A stretch of DNA of 64,000 nucleotides from Agrypnia vestita (taxonomy: Eukaryota; Arthropoda; Insecta; Trichoptera; Phryganeidae), in the NCBI GenBank assembly GCA_016648135.1, contig JADDOH010000524.1, positions 372,001 to 436,000 on the forward strand, written 5' to 3'. Numbering within the stretch: the stretch's first letter is position 1; every line of letters starts with the position of its first letter. The position numbers and the translations under genes were made by a program. The notes beneath the pieces were generated by a model, which was not told the DNA's origin, made no database searches, and was given only the letters and a program-made list of their open reading frames with translations. This document shows, piece by piece, positions 24,604 through 35,290 of the stretch.

Positions 24604-24905
24604 TTTTTTTTTTTTAAATAGAGATGTGAACACGGAATACGTGTCACATCAATATTCTTACTATTTTCAAACTAAGCTAAACACTTGCGCTTTGAAAATA
24701 GGACTAACTTGCTAGTCTGTTTTTTTTTTTAAATAGAGATGTGAACACGGAATACGTGTCACATCAATATTCTTACTATTTTCAAACTAAGCTAAACACT
24801 TGCGCTTTGAAAATAGGACTAACTTGCTAGTCTGGAGTGAGGTTCGAACCCGCAACCTTTGGATCACGAGGCCAGTGTCCTAACCACAAGACTAACAAGC
24901 TACTC
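24604..24905 (-). mobile_element. tRNA-derived SINE, family B, copy 2, with 115-bp internal duplication
   Basis: On minus the head spans 24905 to about 24840. It has a box A-like TAGTCTTGTGGTTAGGAC and box B GGTTCGAACC (24841-24850 on plus). The body carries the GTGACACGTATTCCGTGTTC hairpin and ends in poly(A). The body plus its A-run (24604-24719 and 24720-24834 on plus) is present twice with a 115-bp period. The two 104-bp bodies are identical as far as I can read, so the duplication is recent. Confidence 0.85.
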
Positions 24906-25499
24906 ATCTACGTGTCCATTAGGCTGTCCCGATAAAAAAAAATTTTGACTTACCTTAACACAAGACCTCTCAAAACTTGCATAATTGAGCGTAGATTTCC
25001 TGAATAATTTTAAAATAAAATAAAATTATATCTTTAGGGTTCTAACGACCTTCAAAGTTTTGAAAAATTGTCATTTTTATGGTGATATTTGCTATGCTTA
25101 TGGTGCTATCCTCAATTTTGGCTCCTGAACTAAATACAAAAAAAATATTTACTTTTTGTTCTATTTAGGTATAAATCATACATGACGTTTCGATTTGCAT
25201 GCAACAATATGTTACCAGCGACTTCGAGTTTGTTAGGTTTCAACCTGTAAATACCCTCAAGTTTGAACTTGTTTTGAGGACTTTCTTGACTTGACTCGCG
25301 AGTGTTTTCTTCGTAGCCAAAATAACTTTTATGCTATAAAAGTACCTTGCGATTGATAAAGTTAGTCAGACTACTTATGCTATGTTCGGACCATACAAGA
25401 CGGACATACTCGACAACCAGCAGCTACCAATTATTATTATAAGGGACGTCATTTAATTTATTTTATTTGTCAAGAACGACCTAAAATTGAAGTATAATG

Positions 25500-26600
25500 G
25501 AAAAGATCCATTCAAATCAGATATACGTGATTGTTTCTGAAGAGATCAACAATATTTGGACCAAAATTTCGGTTCAAATTGTTACTAAGGAACGTGATTA
25601 ATGAAATCCAATTTCGAAAAGTATCTCAATTTGAAAAGATACAACAACAATTTAAGAAGCTTTTTGACGTTTCTGCTTGTAAATGCACTTCATTTGAATC
25701 TTGTTCATGTTTAAAACCTAAGAAAGTTCACATCAATGAGAGAAGTTTTTATTGGATCAAATAAATGTTAGGAAAATGGTTAAAAACGGTTTTGATAAGA
25801 AAGAAACGGCTAAATTAATGAAACGGCAGCAGAAATAAATTGAAGAGTCAATAAGGGTAACAAAAACGTCGTGTTCTACACAAGAAACCGATTCTGTCTC
25901 AACAAATTGTGATGAAGATTCAGTGCGTAAAATGTATCCGATAACAGAGGCATCCCCGACAAACACACCCTCGACAGACACATCGACTTCAATGGCGATT
26001 GGAATATATTGCCATCGTCAACAGTTGCTAAAGTCTGTGATAGATACGGTTTATCGACGCGATCTGCTGCTGCTGTTGCTTCTGCGGTTTTGACTGACGT
26101 CGGCTTGGTTTCTACCGAAGATTTAACTCTAGTTAAATAACTAGAGTTAAATCTTCTACAGAGTTAAATAAGATCTAACAGAGATGTATCTAAAGCCCGA
26201 AGCTTCGAAAGATATTGGAGGTGTTGTTATAAAAAGCTTTTACTTTGATAGACGAAAAGACCATCGCAAATTTAGTACAAATTGGATCAATTTATTTGGG
26301 ACACACAATACCGAAAGACGTGGCACTGCAAAGGGAATTATTACTTCGATCACAACTTTAGTAGAGGTCGAGGTTGGAATTTAGATGACGTGATTTGCGT
26401 TGAATGTGACGGAACTGCAACTAACACCGATTGGAAGGGTGGCGTGATTCAATATTTAGAGGAGTATTTGGAGAGACCGTTACAATGGTGTGTTTGTATG
26501 CTGCATGTCAATGAGTTACCCTTTCGTCATTTATTCTTGACCAAAGATGGTTGCACTTCGAGTCCTAGAGAATATGAATAATATGAAGAACAGATGCCTC
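25500..26600 (+). pseudogene. Decayed transposon-type gene (CDGT..N family), frameshifted
   Basis: Successive frames on plus give a discontinuous protein. It starts GPKFRFKLLLRNVINEIQFR with a Cys-containing ACKCTSFESCSCLKPKK (25531-25764). A -1 shift near 25747 leads to LLDQINVRKMVKNGFDKKET. Then come LPSSTVAKVCDRYGLSTR and SAAAVASAVLTDVGLVSTED. Finally there are YFDRRKD, RRGTAKGI (26184-26384) and VECDGTATNTDWKGGVIQYL with RPLQWCVCMLHVNELPFRHL (26282-26581). I recall this combination from multicopy, unnamed arthropod and cnidarian proteins that behave like transposon products. I cannot name a reaction. At least three frame changes, stops and an inserted hairpin (26117-26156) show it is dead. 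Confidence 0.6.
26116..26156. repeat. 19-bp hairpin inside the decayed gene
   Basis: GAAGATTTAACTCTAGTTA (from 26117) is followed by AA and its exact reverse complement ending at 26156. AGAGTTAAATA then occurs once more at 26160-26170. The palindrome falls where the frame is lost, so it looks like a local inverted duplication. Confidence 0.75.
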
Positions 26601-26609
26601 ACAAAGTGT

Positions 26610-27700
26610 AACTGACGTTACTTCTAGAGGTGGCTTTATTAGAACCAGGATGCAATCTTGAGCAGAAATGCCAAATTTTGGACACAAAAATAAGTTAAAA
26701 TTTTTAGTTTTTGTCATTGATTATAATCTGTAATTTGGTAATTTTATTGTCTTGCGCTTTGTTTCATTAATTTCAATAATAAAATACATTTTAATCATGA
26801 TTTTTTTATTATTTAAGACAAACGGTTTAACTCTATAAAAACGTAAAATTTACAAAACTTCAAAGCTCAGTAGAGCCCTCAAGATGACAGATAACTCTGT
26901 TTTTATACCTTTTTTGCAATTTGTGTAAAATTACGCAAATTTTGATATCTCTTGTGATTGTGTAGCTCAATATTTTTTTTTCTCATACATGGACGGGACA
27001 CCCTAGTGTCCGTAGAATGGCGAATTTATCGATATCATTTTTACCTTTAATTTTGTAAACAAAATATAAAAATTGCATGTGGATGATTGGTTTTCTATCA
27101 TACTGATGAAGGAAATGGTTTGTAACTGAAACCGTTTGCTTAAATATATTAACTCGGGTGGTTATATACAAAGTATATTTTAAATTTGATAACATTTGTA
27201 TACGTGATTTATTTCAATAGTTAAGAAAAGTAATGAGCGAAGAATTTATGGTAAAGCATAATTTGCTTATGGAGACTTTACTGCCAAACTTGTCAGAGTC
27301 AATTTTATTTGAATGATATATAGCAATACATTAAATGCAAATACACCGTCCCCATTTCAAATGCTTTTATGCGTAGCTTTTACATATAATTGAAACATAT
27401 CATTCTTCGCTAGTCATAAACAAAAGCTTTTCCTTCGGGTACCTAAAAAAAGAAATAATAATTTTTAAAAATACACTATACATAAAAAAATACACTACAT
27501 ACAATACATAAAAAATACAAAAATTTACATGTACTCAGTACTTTCAGTCATTTAGTTCGCGAACTAGACTGTAACCCGAATTGAATTCGGACTAGATTGA
27601 TCGAGATTCGAGAGCTGAATCTCTAGTTCAGTATATTATAATAAATTGAGAATAATCATTTTTAGGCGTGTTCCAGTGTATATGTTAAAAATCTTATATA
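26610..27700. other. AT-rich DNA
   Basis: Apart from the motif at 27103-27137 nothing is recognised. Confidence 0.4.
27097..27140 (+). ncRNA. Degenerate hammerhead-like motif
   Basis: CTGATGA (27103-27109), AGGAAATGGTT..., GAAA (27128-27131) and ACCGTTTGC match the minus-strand motif at 38230-38272 in order and wording. Stem II and stem III no longer pair properly. It reads as a diverged member of that family. Confidence 0.3.
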
Positions 27701-27709
27701 CACATTAAA

Positions 27710-28060
27710 AATAATGTTGCTTAATATTCCACTTTAAAAAATATAGGGGTATCATTACGTAAATAAATATTGTGGTATAATACATTTAAAAAATAGAGAG
27801 GTATCAGAGCTGCGAAATCTATATATACTATTTTATGGGAAGGACTATTGATTTCTCTAGCATATTCCATTCGAATTTATGAAAAAAACTGATTTAGAAC
27901 AAATACATACAACTTTAAAAAATTTGACAAATTTAGATGTACTTACGGTTCTAACTGTTGATTTTGCATTTTGTAAAGTAATCACATTATCAAGACATGC
28001 ATGTTTTCCATATAAACAGCTTCGTCTCTATGAGACTTCTACAATTTATCCGTATAAATA
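27710..28060. mobile_element. MITE, family with TCTCACAGAGACGAAG ends (partial)
   Basis: TGTTGCTTAATATTCCACTTT..., ACAACTTTAAAAAATTTGAC and the right end CAGCTTCGTCTCTATGAGAC + TTCTACAATTTATC match 34972-35290 and, at the right end, 62480-62542. It is non-coding. The left end is not resolved. Confidence 0.55.
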
Positions 28061-28237
28061 ATAATTAATTATTGAAAAAAAAATAATTCTTCCGATTTCT
28101 AAAGAAAAATTCTCGTTTTTCGGAAATTCATGTCAAGAAATAATGAGAAAAGTGGATTGCTCTATGGACAAAAATAAAAATCATTCAATTAATAAAAATG
28201 AGAACTACGTATAAGGTATATAGAGGGTACATAGAGG

Positions 28238-28311
28238 GTTGCTATAGCTTAGTGGTCAGAGCACCGGCCCCGGAAAGGAGGTGACCTGGGTTCGAATCCT
28301 AGAAGTAACCT
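28238..28311 (+). tRNA. tRNA-like sequence (SINE head or tRNA pseudogene)
   Basis: It folds partly as a tRNA. The acceptor GGTTGCT pairs with AGTAACC over 7 pairs (one G-U). The D stem is GCTT/GAGC with loop AGTGGTCA. The T arm is CTGGG/CCTAG around TTCGAAT, and box B is GGTTCGAATCC. A TTTTTT run follows at 28316-28321. The anticodon stem does not form (CCGGC against AGGAG), and the base before the would-be CGG anticodon is C instead of T. It is therefore not a working tRNA. It looks like a tRNA-derived SINE head. Confidence 0.5.
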
Positions 28312-28319
28312 AATATTTT

Positions 28320-29085
28320 TTGTGAATTAGATTTTTCTGTATGTCTTTCTAATTGATTAATCAATTTGGTTTTAAGATTTCACAGAACTTTGTTCTGAAA
28401 AATTACAACTTCACAAATATGAATGTGTTCTTGAATATATATAATAATAATGAAGAATAAATTGCAAAGTATTTGATCTCCCGGGCTGACGTCATCACTC
28501 ACGGACCTCTCGCCTCGGAGCGCGAGCCGCGGCAGACAATGATGCGGGCTTCACGCGGGCTATTGACAAAGATGATTTAGCCCTTTCTTTGTGCTGGACC
28601 ACCGCCGTATAACCGTATCCGTGACAATCCTTGATTTATCTCCAGCGTCACTGTCGAGGCGCGTCGCTAGGGTGGCTGCGCCTGGAACAAAACACTCCTT
28701 ATAAATTATTATTTTTATTATTCCGCACAGAATTAAGTTACTCGCAAGATTTCAGCTTTATACTATCCAGAGAGTGAAAGTATACGGAACTGCGAGAAAA
28801 CTACGACGCACCAAATATCATAAGAATGATGAAAGCAAGGATGCTGCGTGGGCAGGGCGTGCAGCGAGAATAGATGTGTCTCTCTACTCTAACACTAGCC
28901 GACATAATTGAGATCGAAGGGAATTTAAAATTGAACAAAATGTTATACAATGCAATTCTCAGTAACAATAACAGAAGGGAATTTGTTCGAATTTATTTGA
29001 ATATCCAATCCAATGCACAATAATATATATGCAACCCTATATAACCTTCCACTCTCTAGGATAATTTTTGTGTAGACTTTTTAAT
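28320..29085. other. Mixed DNA: GC-rich island and LINE scrap
   Basis: 28480-28690 is GC-rich with no recognised content. At 28790-28873 the plus strand reads ELRENYDAPNIIRMMKARML, matching the LINE tail pattern EL..LY...NII...KARRL, but it is only about 28 codons. Confidence 0.4.
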
Positions 29086-29086
29086 A

Positions 29087-30371
29087 TTAGGTCCTTACAT
29101 ATGAAATTGGCGTTTAGTATGGGAGGAACTTAAAGCCGATTTTTTTTTATTATAATATATTTATTTAATTAAAGTATGTACCATTGCTATCTACGCACTT
29201 TTGCCATCTCATAGGTAGTTCATCGATCCCTTTACTAAAAAAACCATTCGGACGGGAATCAATAAAATCTTTGAAGGCGGTTTGGACTGCGCCATCGGAG
29301 TTGAATTTTTTCCTTTGCAAGAAGTTATCCAATTTCGAAAAAAATGGTAATCTGTTGGGGCAAGGTCCGGAGAGTACGGTGGATGTCTTAGACATTCCAA
29401 TTGAAGCTCCTCTAATTTGGTAGCCGTCTGTTGTGCAGTGTGTGGTCTAGTGTTATCATGAAGCAGCAGTGGCCTAGAGCGATTAACCAGCCTCGGTTGT
29501 TTAGCAGCTAGCTTTTCCATCATGGTTTGCAGTTGCTGACAATAGACATCTGCCGTAATCGTCTGGCCAGATTTAAGAAAGCTGTAGTGAACGACACCAG
29601 CACTAGTCCACCAAACGCTCACAAGTAACTTTTTTGGAGTCAATTTTCGCTTGGGGCATGGTTTGGCTGGTTCGGCAGGGTTCAGCCATTGCGATGAGCG
29701 ATTCCGATTATCGTAAAGGATCCACTTTTCATCACAGGTAATGATTCGATTTAAAATCCCTTCATTATTGTGCCGGTTGAGTAATGCAACGCAGCAGTCA
29801 ACGCGCGTTTGTTGATTTGCTTCACTCAATTCGTGAGGTCCCCACCTTTCAAGCTTTTTCACCTTACCAATTTGCTTCAAGTGGATTAAAACAGTTTTAT
29901 CACTAACACCGCAGCCTGCAGCTAACTCGGATGTGGTTTGCGATGGATCCGCTTCCACAATAGCCTTCAATTCTTCATTATCAACTTTGGTCTCCGGCCG
30001 TCCACGGGGCTTGTTCTGCAGGTCGAAATTTCCAGAACGAAAACGTTGGAACCAAAAACGCACTGTGTTTTCTTTTGCGGCACCGTCGCCATACACATCA
30101 TTAATCCTTCGAGCCGTTTCTGCAGCACTGGTGCCACGGTGGAACTCGTACTCGTAAATAACGCGATTTTTCAAGTTTTTCCTTTTGTAAACTGAGAGAC
30201 GCAAAGAAAAAAACAATTGAGGAAAAAACAAATGAATTATAATTTTCAAAACACAAATATATGAGTAAATAGCTGTATAAATTTGGATTTGGAATTCCTA
30301 ACCAAAGAGAAGATATTTGAGATCAAATTTGCCAGTACGGCATAACGCCAATTTCATATGTAAGGACCTAA
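29087..30371 (-). mobile_element. mariner element, cecropia/SETMAR-like, nearly complete (1285 bp)
   Basis: Terminal inverted repeats begin TTAGGTCCTTACATATGAAA at 29087 and are mirrored exactly for about 26-28 bp up to 30371. TA dinucleotides flank both sides (29085-29086 and 30372-30373), the target duplication of Tc1/mariner elements. The length is normal for mariner. The transposase gene runs on the minus strand. A second copy at 56359-57471 is the same length apart from one 172-bp deletion. Confidence 0.95.
29168..30249 (-). pseudogene. mariner transposase (D,D34D), single frameshift
   Basis: It catalyses cut-and-paste transposition of the element in the nucleus. The longest frame (30249-29209) carries a paired helix-turn-helix DNA-binding half (residues about 25-130, with GTSAAETARRIND and GRP) and the catalytic half. 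The acidic triad is ITCDEKW (D173), LLLHDNTRPH (D265) and YSPDLAPTDYHFF (D300), with 34 residues between the last two. The WVPHEL linker motif reads RWGPHEL. A one-base loss near 29329-29333 shifts the frame after YHFF, so the true C-terminus (DNFLQRKKFNSDGAV...WQKCVDSNGTYFN) lies in another frame ending near 29168. The probable native start (MKNLK) has become RKNLK here but survives in the 56-57 kb copy. Confidence 0.92.
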
Positions 30372-30374
30372 TAT

Positions 30375-32260
30375 TATCTTATTATGAAGCTGTTAATTCA
30401 AGGTAGAATTCAATTACACTGATTTGAAACAATTTTAATTTTTTTTTCTCCGTATATCATTCCTTTAGAGGTAAAAATCACAAGTGACATTGAGATGATA
30501 AGGTTTAAACATGTGATATTTATTTAGAAATTATTGAATACGTTCAAATTACGAATTTTACCTACCACTAAAGAACTGGAAATAGAGACGGAATATTCAC
30601 TTACTGATTTTTACCTGAAATAGAGATGGAAAAATATATATTATGTAATATAATTACTATTTCTTAAATTTTTGTTTACTATCAATTTTAATGAAATATA
30701 ACTTATATTTTCATCGGCCGCAGATCCACCGATAGGATATATCCTTTAAGGAAAAATCGTGTAAAATGGTAATTTTTAAATACATTTTTTGTAATGTTGA
30801 ATTTATCAAAATTAAAGTAATAATTTATTTTAAATATTCAATAAAAAATCAAAAAATATTCATATTAGAAAAGAAAAAATATCATGAGGAGTTTAACGTC
30901 ATGAAAGAATTAACCGATTCTTTGACGATTTAAAATATTGTTATTAAAAATCTGATACATAAAAATGTATAGATTTTATAAAATAAAAAAAGCTAAAATT
31001 CGATGCAGCCATTAAAATATTAATGTTTAACCAAAAACATGACATTTCCTTCTTCGGTACCGAGGTATTCGGTGAAATTTTATGGAGTATAAATGCTTCG
31101 TACGGAGATGTTTTCCGTTGTACTTTTGTAACCCGCAAAATGGATTAGTGATCTTCCGATCGCTTTTCATTACTTTCTTTCTTTTCACTCAGTCTTGGAC
31201 ATTATTACGTGTAGATTACTAAGCGCTTTAAAAATTGGTAAAAAAAATAACATCGTTTTGTCCGAAACGTAACGATTTTCTCATTTAATAAAAATCAGAT
31301 AAGTTCGTAAAGTCACATCACAATCGGTCTTATCACCGCACTCAAAAGGTTAATTAATGTCGGCTTCGTGACGTGCGATTGATATTAAAACTAATACACC
31401 TGTGTATGATACATTGGTGACTTGATCGTTTTTTTTATCAAAATGTTACCTGGCTCATTGTGTCAACTAATACGGTCGCGATAAGAGAATCGATTCATCC
31501 TGCAGCGCTTATAGGTACCTACCTACCAAGAGCTTCAGATAATTAAGAAATCAATCAATCCACGTCCATCACTCATGAACCAGGATTATGTTCTACATGG
31601 GTTCCCGTCCTCTCTACCGTACTCCTACACTTTTCTCAAAATCCGGCCAATCTGAAGGCAGTCGCCAAAGAAGTTTTTGTTGTTTTTTCCAACGTGTTGC
31701 GTTCGGTCCAACGGATGGATTTACTCTTCGACCATAGAAAAACCCATCATAACAAGCTTGTCTAAGCTATCTTTTCTTAATGCAAGGTGTTCAAAAAATG
31801 TAAGAATTTCAATTAAATTCAATTTATAATTTCTTCTTCATAAACAGCAAAATAATTTTGTGGCGACATTATTAATAAAGATGAACTTTGTTTTCACGAC
31901 TTATGCATTGAAAAATATCAACATGTTTCAGAGCCCATGGCTTCTTCTTCAGGATACAATTGTATACATACTAATCATAAATCAAATATCGAAGTATGGA
32001 CAATCAAAATATAAAAATTATAGGCGGGAAATGAATAATAATAAAATACCTACTAACATGGAAATAAATTTAAAAGATAACTATTTGTAAAAAGAACCTG
32101 GTTATTTATAATATTCAACTTACATTAATGCTTGTTCGTTATTTATTTATTTAATTTATTTAATATACATGGAAGACCAACAGCACAACAAAGAAGCATA
32201 GAAAACATTGATATAATATAGATGGCCAATTACAGGTCTCCACATTGAGAGTTATGATGA
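30375..32260. other. AT-rich DNA, no supported gene
   Basis: No gene or known repeat except the hammerhead-like motif at 31914-31958. Confidence 0.4.
31914..31958 (-). ncRNA. Hammerhead ribozyme-like motif, complete fold
   Basis: Read on minus. Stem I is TATC (plus 31953-31957) pairing with GATA (31916-31919). The core is CTGAAGA (31946-31952). Stem II is AGCC/GGCT extended by AG/CT around a bulged A, with loop ATG. GAA and A follow (31926-31929). Stem III is the self-complementary ACATGT (31921-31926), with U as the cleavage-site base (31920). All invariant core positions are present. Stem III has no loop, so cleavage would need two molecules, as described for Penelope-type hammerheads. The copy at 55829-55871 is closely related. 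Confidence 0.6.
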
Positions 32261-32264
32261 AGCA

Positions 32265-32440
32265 ATTCAATTTATTTTTATTTTTGTATATAACATTTAC
32301 GTATCAAAAGTACATTCAAGTCGTAAATGTTAAAAATGATGAGTTTACGTGTATTTTATAAACGTTTTATTTAACATATATATTCATATCAAAGGTGTGG
32401 GAGAATACTGCTTGGGAAAACTCTCTCAGAAATACAGAGA
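32265..32440 (-). mobile_element. 3' end of Jockey-like LINE (same family as 4385-4935)
   Basis: TATATAACATTTACGT..., TCGTAAATGTTA and TTCATATCAAAGGTGTGGGA plus GAATACTGCTTGGGAAA match 4250-4440 closely. Only the last few codons and the 3' untranslated part remain. Confidence 0.6.
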
Positions 32441-32879
32441 TAATTTGACGTAGGCAAATGATATCGCATATACATTAACCCTTTATGTATGACAATATAC
32501 TCGTATATCTTTCATTCTCGTGAATTTATTAGTGCAATCTGTACATAAAAACATTTCAAGCTTGATAAGTATAATTATCAATCTAATATCTTATATCTTC
32601 TTTAGCGGTCCTTGACCGCAGTCACTGCAGAGCGAGATCTATTCCTTGGTCTTATCATTGTGGTCCAGTATTCTTCGTCTTTCTCTTGCAGGTCCATTTT
32701 GTTATCATCCGCACATCTATAAGTATGCATCGGTCTTTCAAGATCAAGCCTCGCGCGAGTTAAAATTCGTGTATTTTCTCTAGAAATATTTTTATGTAGG
32801 TACCTACATTAAATTTTACATGGTCTTTTTTAATGTTTGAAAATAATTTATAGTTATATATATATTATTAATCACTTAT

Positions 32880-32917
<38 letters not shown>

Positions 32918-32925
32918 AGTGAATT
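32880..32925. repeat. (AT)n palindrome
   Basis: CACTTATTATATATT and its inverted partner AATAAGTG enclose a long (TA)n run, so the whole block can form a cruciform. Confidence 0.8.
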
Positions 32926-32977
32926 AATAATTCGAAAGAGAAACATATAACTATCAAATATTGACGACTTATTAAGT

Positions 32978-33048
32978 TGCTGGATGGGAAATGGTATCAC
33001 GTTGTCCGCGTAAGACAAAGGTCCGTGGTTCGAATCCAGGTTCCGGCA
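32978..33048 (+). tRNA. tRNA-like sequence (pseudogene or SINE head)
   Basis: The acceptor TGCTGGA pairs with TCCGGCA (7 pairs, one G-U). The anticodon-type stem TTGTC/GACAA closes a 7-nt loop CGCGTAA. The T arm is CGTGG...CCAGG around TTCGAAT, with box B GGTTCGAATCC, and a T-run follows. The base before the CGT triplet is G instead of the invariant T, the D stem is imperfect and one T-stem pair is lost. A tRNA-derived pseudogene is likelier than a working tRNA-Thr. Confidence 0.5.
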
Positions 33049-33164
33049 TTTAATTTTTCAGTTTTATTATTTGATATTTGTGTGTTTCTCTTAATTTCAT
33101 TTATTTATTTCTTAATAAATATTACGGGACTCGCTTCCATAAATAAATGAAAAATATAAATAAC

Positions 33165-33165
33165 A

Positions 33166-33200
<35 letters not shown>

Positions 33201-33205
33201 ATATA
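33165..33205. repeat. (TA)n microsatellite and T-run
   Basis: Pure TA repeats followed by a run of T and AAATATATTTATTAG. Confidence 0.85.
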
Positions 33206-33284
33206 TTTATTAGAGACACTGACAGGATAATAGATTCATGATACTCTAATAATAATACATTATAAATGAAGACTATGTCCATTA

Positions 33285-33345
33285 TCCCAATTACAAGTGT
33301 CTTCGGCACGCTCTAGTAATATGTATTTTTGCATTTAAGTATATT
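33285..33345. repeat. Repeat R2 (CTTCGGC.CGCTCTAGTAA), copy 1
   Basis: CCCAATTACAAGTGTCTTCG and GCACGCTCTAGTAATATG match the two units at 52931-53115. Confidence 0.5.
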
Positions 33346-34205
33346 TTACATGTACATTTATGTGTATTGTATATTTAGTGTTGTAATGTAGTGCGATTAG
33401 TATTTATTAAATAATCGATTTCATGGATCTATAGGTTCAGGTCGTCGTTTAGAAAATGGATGTTGTGTATGAGTGAGTTTTTGAACGATGATAAGGTATC
33501 TGCAAGAATATCAGCATTAATGTTAGGGTCAGCACAATACATATTATATGTGCGACATAACCTTGTGATGGGAGAAAAAATAAACAACATTATTAGTGTG
33601 CTGGCTTATTCTAAAGAACTCCGGATTTCTTATATGGGATATATCAATTAAGTATAGTTTGATATATATGTTTGAAATCGATGGCACATATTAATTGACA
33701 GGGATCAATCGAAGAAATGGAGAAATACAAATATATACGAGTGCTTGCCCTGCGAAAGTAATAATTGTTTGTGTAATAATATACTCGTATTATCTATAGT
33801 TCAGTTTATTGTATCGTGATGTGATAGGCTGACGACATCGAATTAATTACTTGTCCGGATCATGGCGTAATCCAAAGTGATTGATCAATGGGATATCACT
33901 CTATGTTGAGAGGGAGTTATTTTGAGATCATCTATGGGAATTGCGAGTATCGGGAATTTTCGTATAGCCTATGGTATGCAATAGGTGAAACAACAATTTT
34001 TGCTTTATCGACAACTCCAAAATTAATATGCATTACAGTTTTATGTAAACATGTAAATGGTAATATAAATACTAAAGATACACAGAGAAATTTTTTGATT
34101 TGGGTTTGTTTAAAGGGAGGTTTATTATTTATATTAAGGGAGGTATTGTCTACCTAAAAGCACGACATGAGCCAGTATCGAAATTGTTATTTTTAAATAA
34201 TTTTT
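33346..34205. other. AT-rich DNA, nothing recognised
   Basis: Short frames at 33460-33651 and 33888-34157 have no recognised content. Confidence 0.4.
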
Positions 34206-34207
34206 TA

Positions 34208-34214
34208 ATTTATA

Positions 34215-34250
<36 letters not shown>

Positions 34251-34262
34251 ATAATATATAAA
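34208..34262. repeat. (TA)n microsatellite
   Basis: TATATATA run interrupted by TACATATA. Confidence 0.85.
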
Positions 34263-34284
34263 ATAATTTAATAATATTCTTAGC

Positions 34285-34372
34285 TTTTCAAGGCTGTTCA
34301 GAATCTTCTGGTTTGTGTTTTCTGGAGTAGTGTGCAGTATTTTTACGACATTTCTGGCCGACGTCGGCCCAC
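34285..34372 (-). mobile_element. Hammerhead-type dispersed repeat, copy 3 (truncated)
   Basis: TTCAGAATCTTCTGGTTTGTG, TTTTCTGGAGTAG and TTTTTACGACATTTCTGGCC match 9325-9470. The copy stops at GACGTCGGCC, before the catalytic core. It then runs directly into sequence like the interior of the 62011 MITE (CGCAACGTTCACCAAT), so two repeats are fused here. Confidence 0.55.
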
Positions 34373-34454
34373 ACCAGCCCTATATACACAACGCAACGTT
34401 CACCAATCCCACCATATAAACATTCACACTTTATCAAATTTCTGTAAGTTGTAT

Positions 34455-34935
34455 AAAGGTTGTCTCATAACAAGAACTTTACAGGTGAATTTCTACTCTG
34501 ATAATGAGTGGAAAATGTTGAAGCAACCATGTCACGATATCAAAGTTTGATTTTTTTTCAGTATTTCCGACTTATTTTTTGCAAGAAGTTTAACTATCAT
34601 TACAGTAACTTATATCAATAATGAAAAAGTCATTTTTTTTAATACAACTCAAATAAAATAATAAAAACGTTCTCAAAAATTATATTTAGAATTTTTGAAA
34701 AGTTTTTATCATTTTATTCGACTTGTATGAAAGCGAATGAATTTTTCATAATCGATATAGATTGCCGTAATGATAGTTCAACTTTTTGCAAAAAATAAGT
34801 CAGAAATATTAAATGCAAACTTTTGATATTGCATATCTCAATAACTATTTGAATTGGGTCATGGTTGCTTGAACATTTTCGATTCGTTATCAAGGCAGGA
34901 ATTTGACTGTAAAGTTTTCCTACTGGATATGAGAT
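34455..34935. mobile_element. Large foldback element
   Basis: The left half (AAGGTTGTCTCATAAC..., ACTTTACAGGTGAATTTC, ATGTTGAAGCAACCATG, CTTATTTTTTGCAAGAAG) recurs inverted in the right half (…CTTTTTGCAAAAAATAAG, CATGGTTGCTTGAACATTTT, GACTGTAAAGTTTTCC, TATGAGATACCCTG). The imperfect arms are about 200 bp each around an AT-rich loop. Fragments of the same family are at 36895-36995 and perhaps 4225-4250. It is non-coding. Confidence 0.75.
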
Positions 34936-34971
34936 ACCCTGTTCTAAGTCATATACCTATATTAATAAGAA

Positions 34972-35290
34972 TATTGCTTAATATTCCATTTTAAGAAATA
35001 TAGAGGAATTATTACCAGTTAAAAAATCTATGCATAACTATATCATGAAAAGGACCATAGATGTCTCTAACATAGTCCATTTGAGTATATTAAATAAACT
35101 GATTGAGAACATATATACAACTTTCAAAAATTTGATAATTTGTGTATGTTATTTCGGTGGAATTGGTGAACGTTGCATTGTGTAAAATTATCTCTTAAGC
35201 TAGCTCTATAGCTCATAAGCCCTGGGCTACCCTAAAGACTTCCATACACATTTCCCATATAAATAGCTTCCTCTCTTAAATAAATAAATT
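34972..35290. mobile_element. MITE, same family as 27710-28060 (partial)
   Basis: TTGCTTAATATTCCATTTT, ACAACTTTCAAAAATTTGA, GAACGTTGCATTGTGTAAA and the right end ATATAAATAGCTTCCTCTCT match the family. It is decayed at its right border. Confidence 0.55.

Noticed and set aside
28238..28311. Functional tRNA-Pro(CGG)
   Set aside because: The anticodon stem does not pair and the base before the anticodon is not T.
32590..32720. Possible LINE tail on minus (DLQEKDEEYWTTM)
   Set aside because: The match to LINE tail patterns is too short and out of order to support a call.
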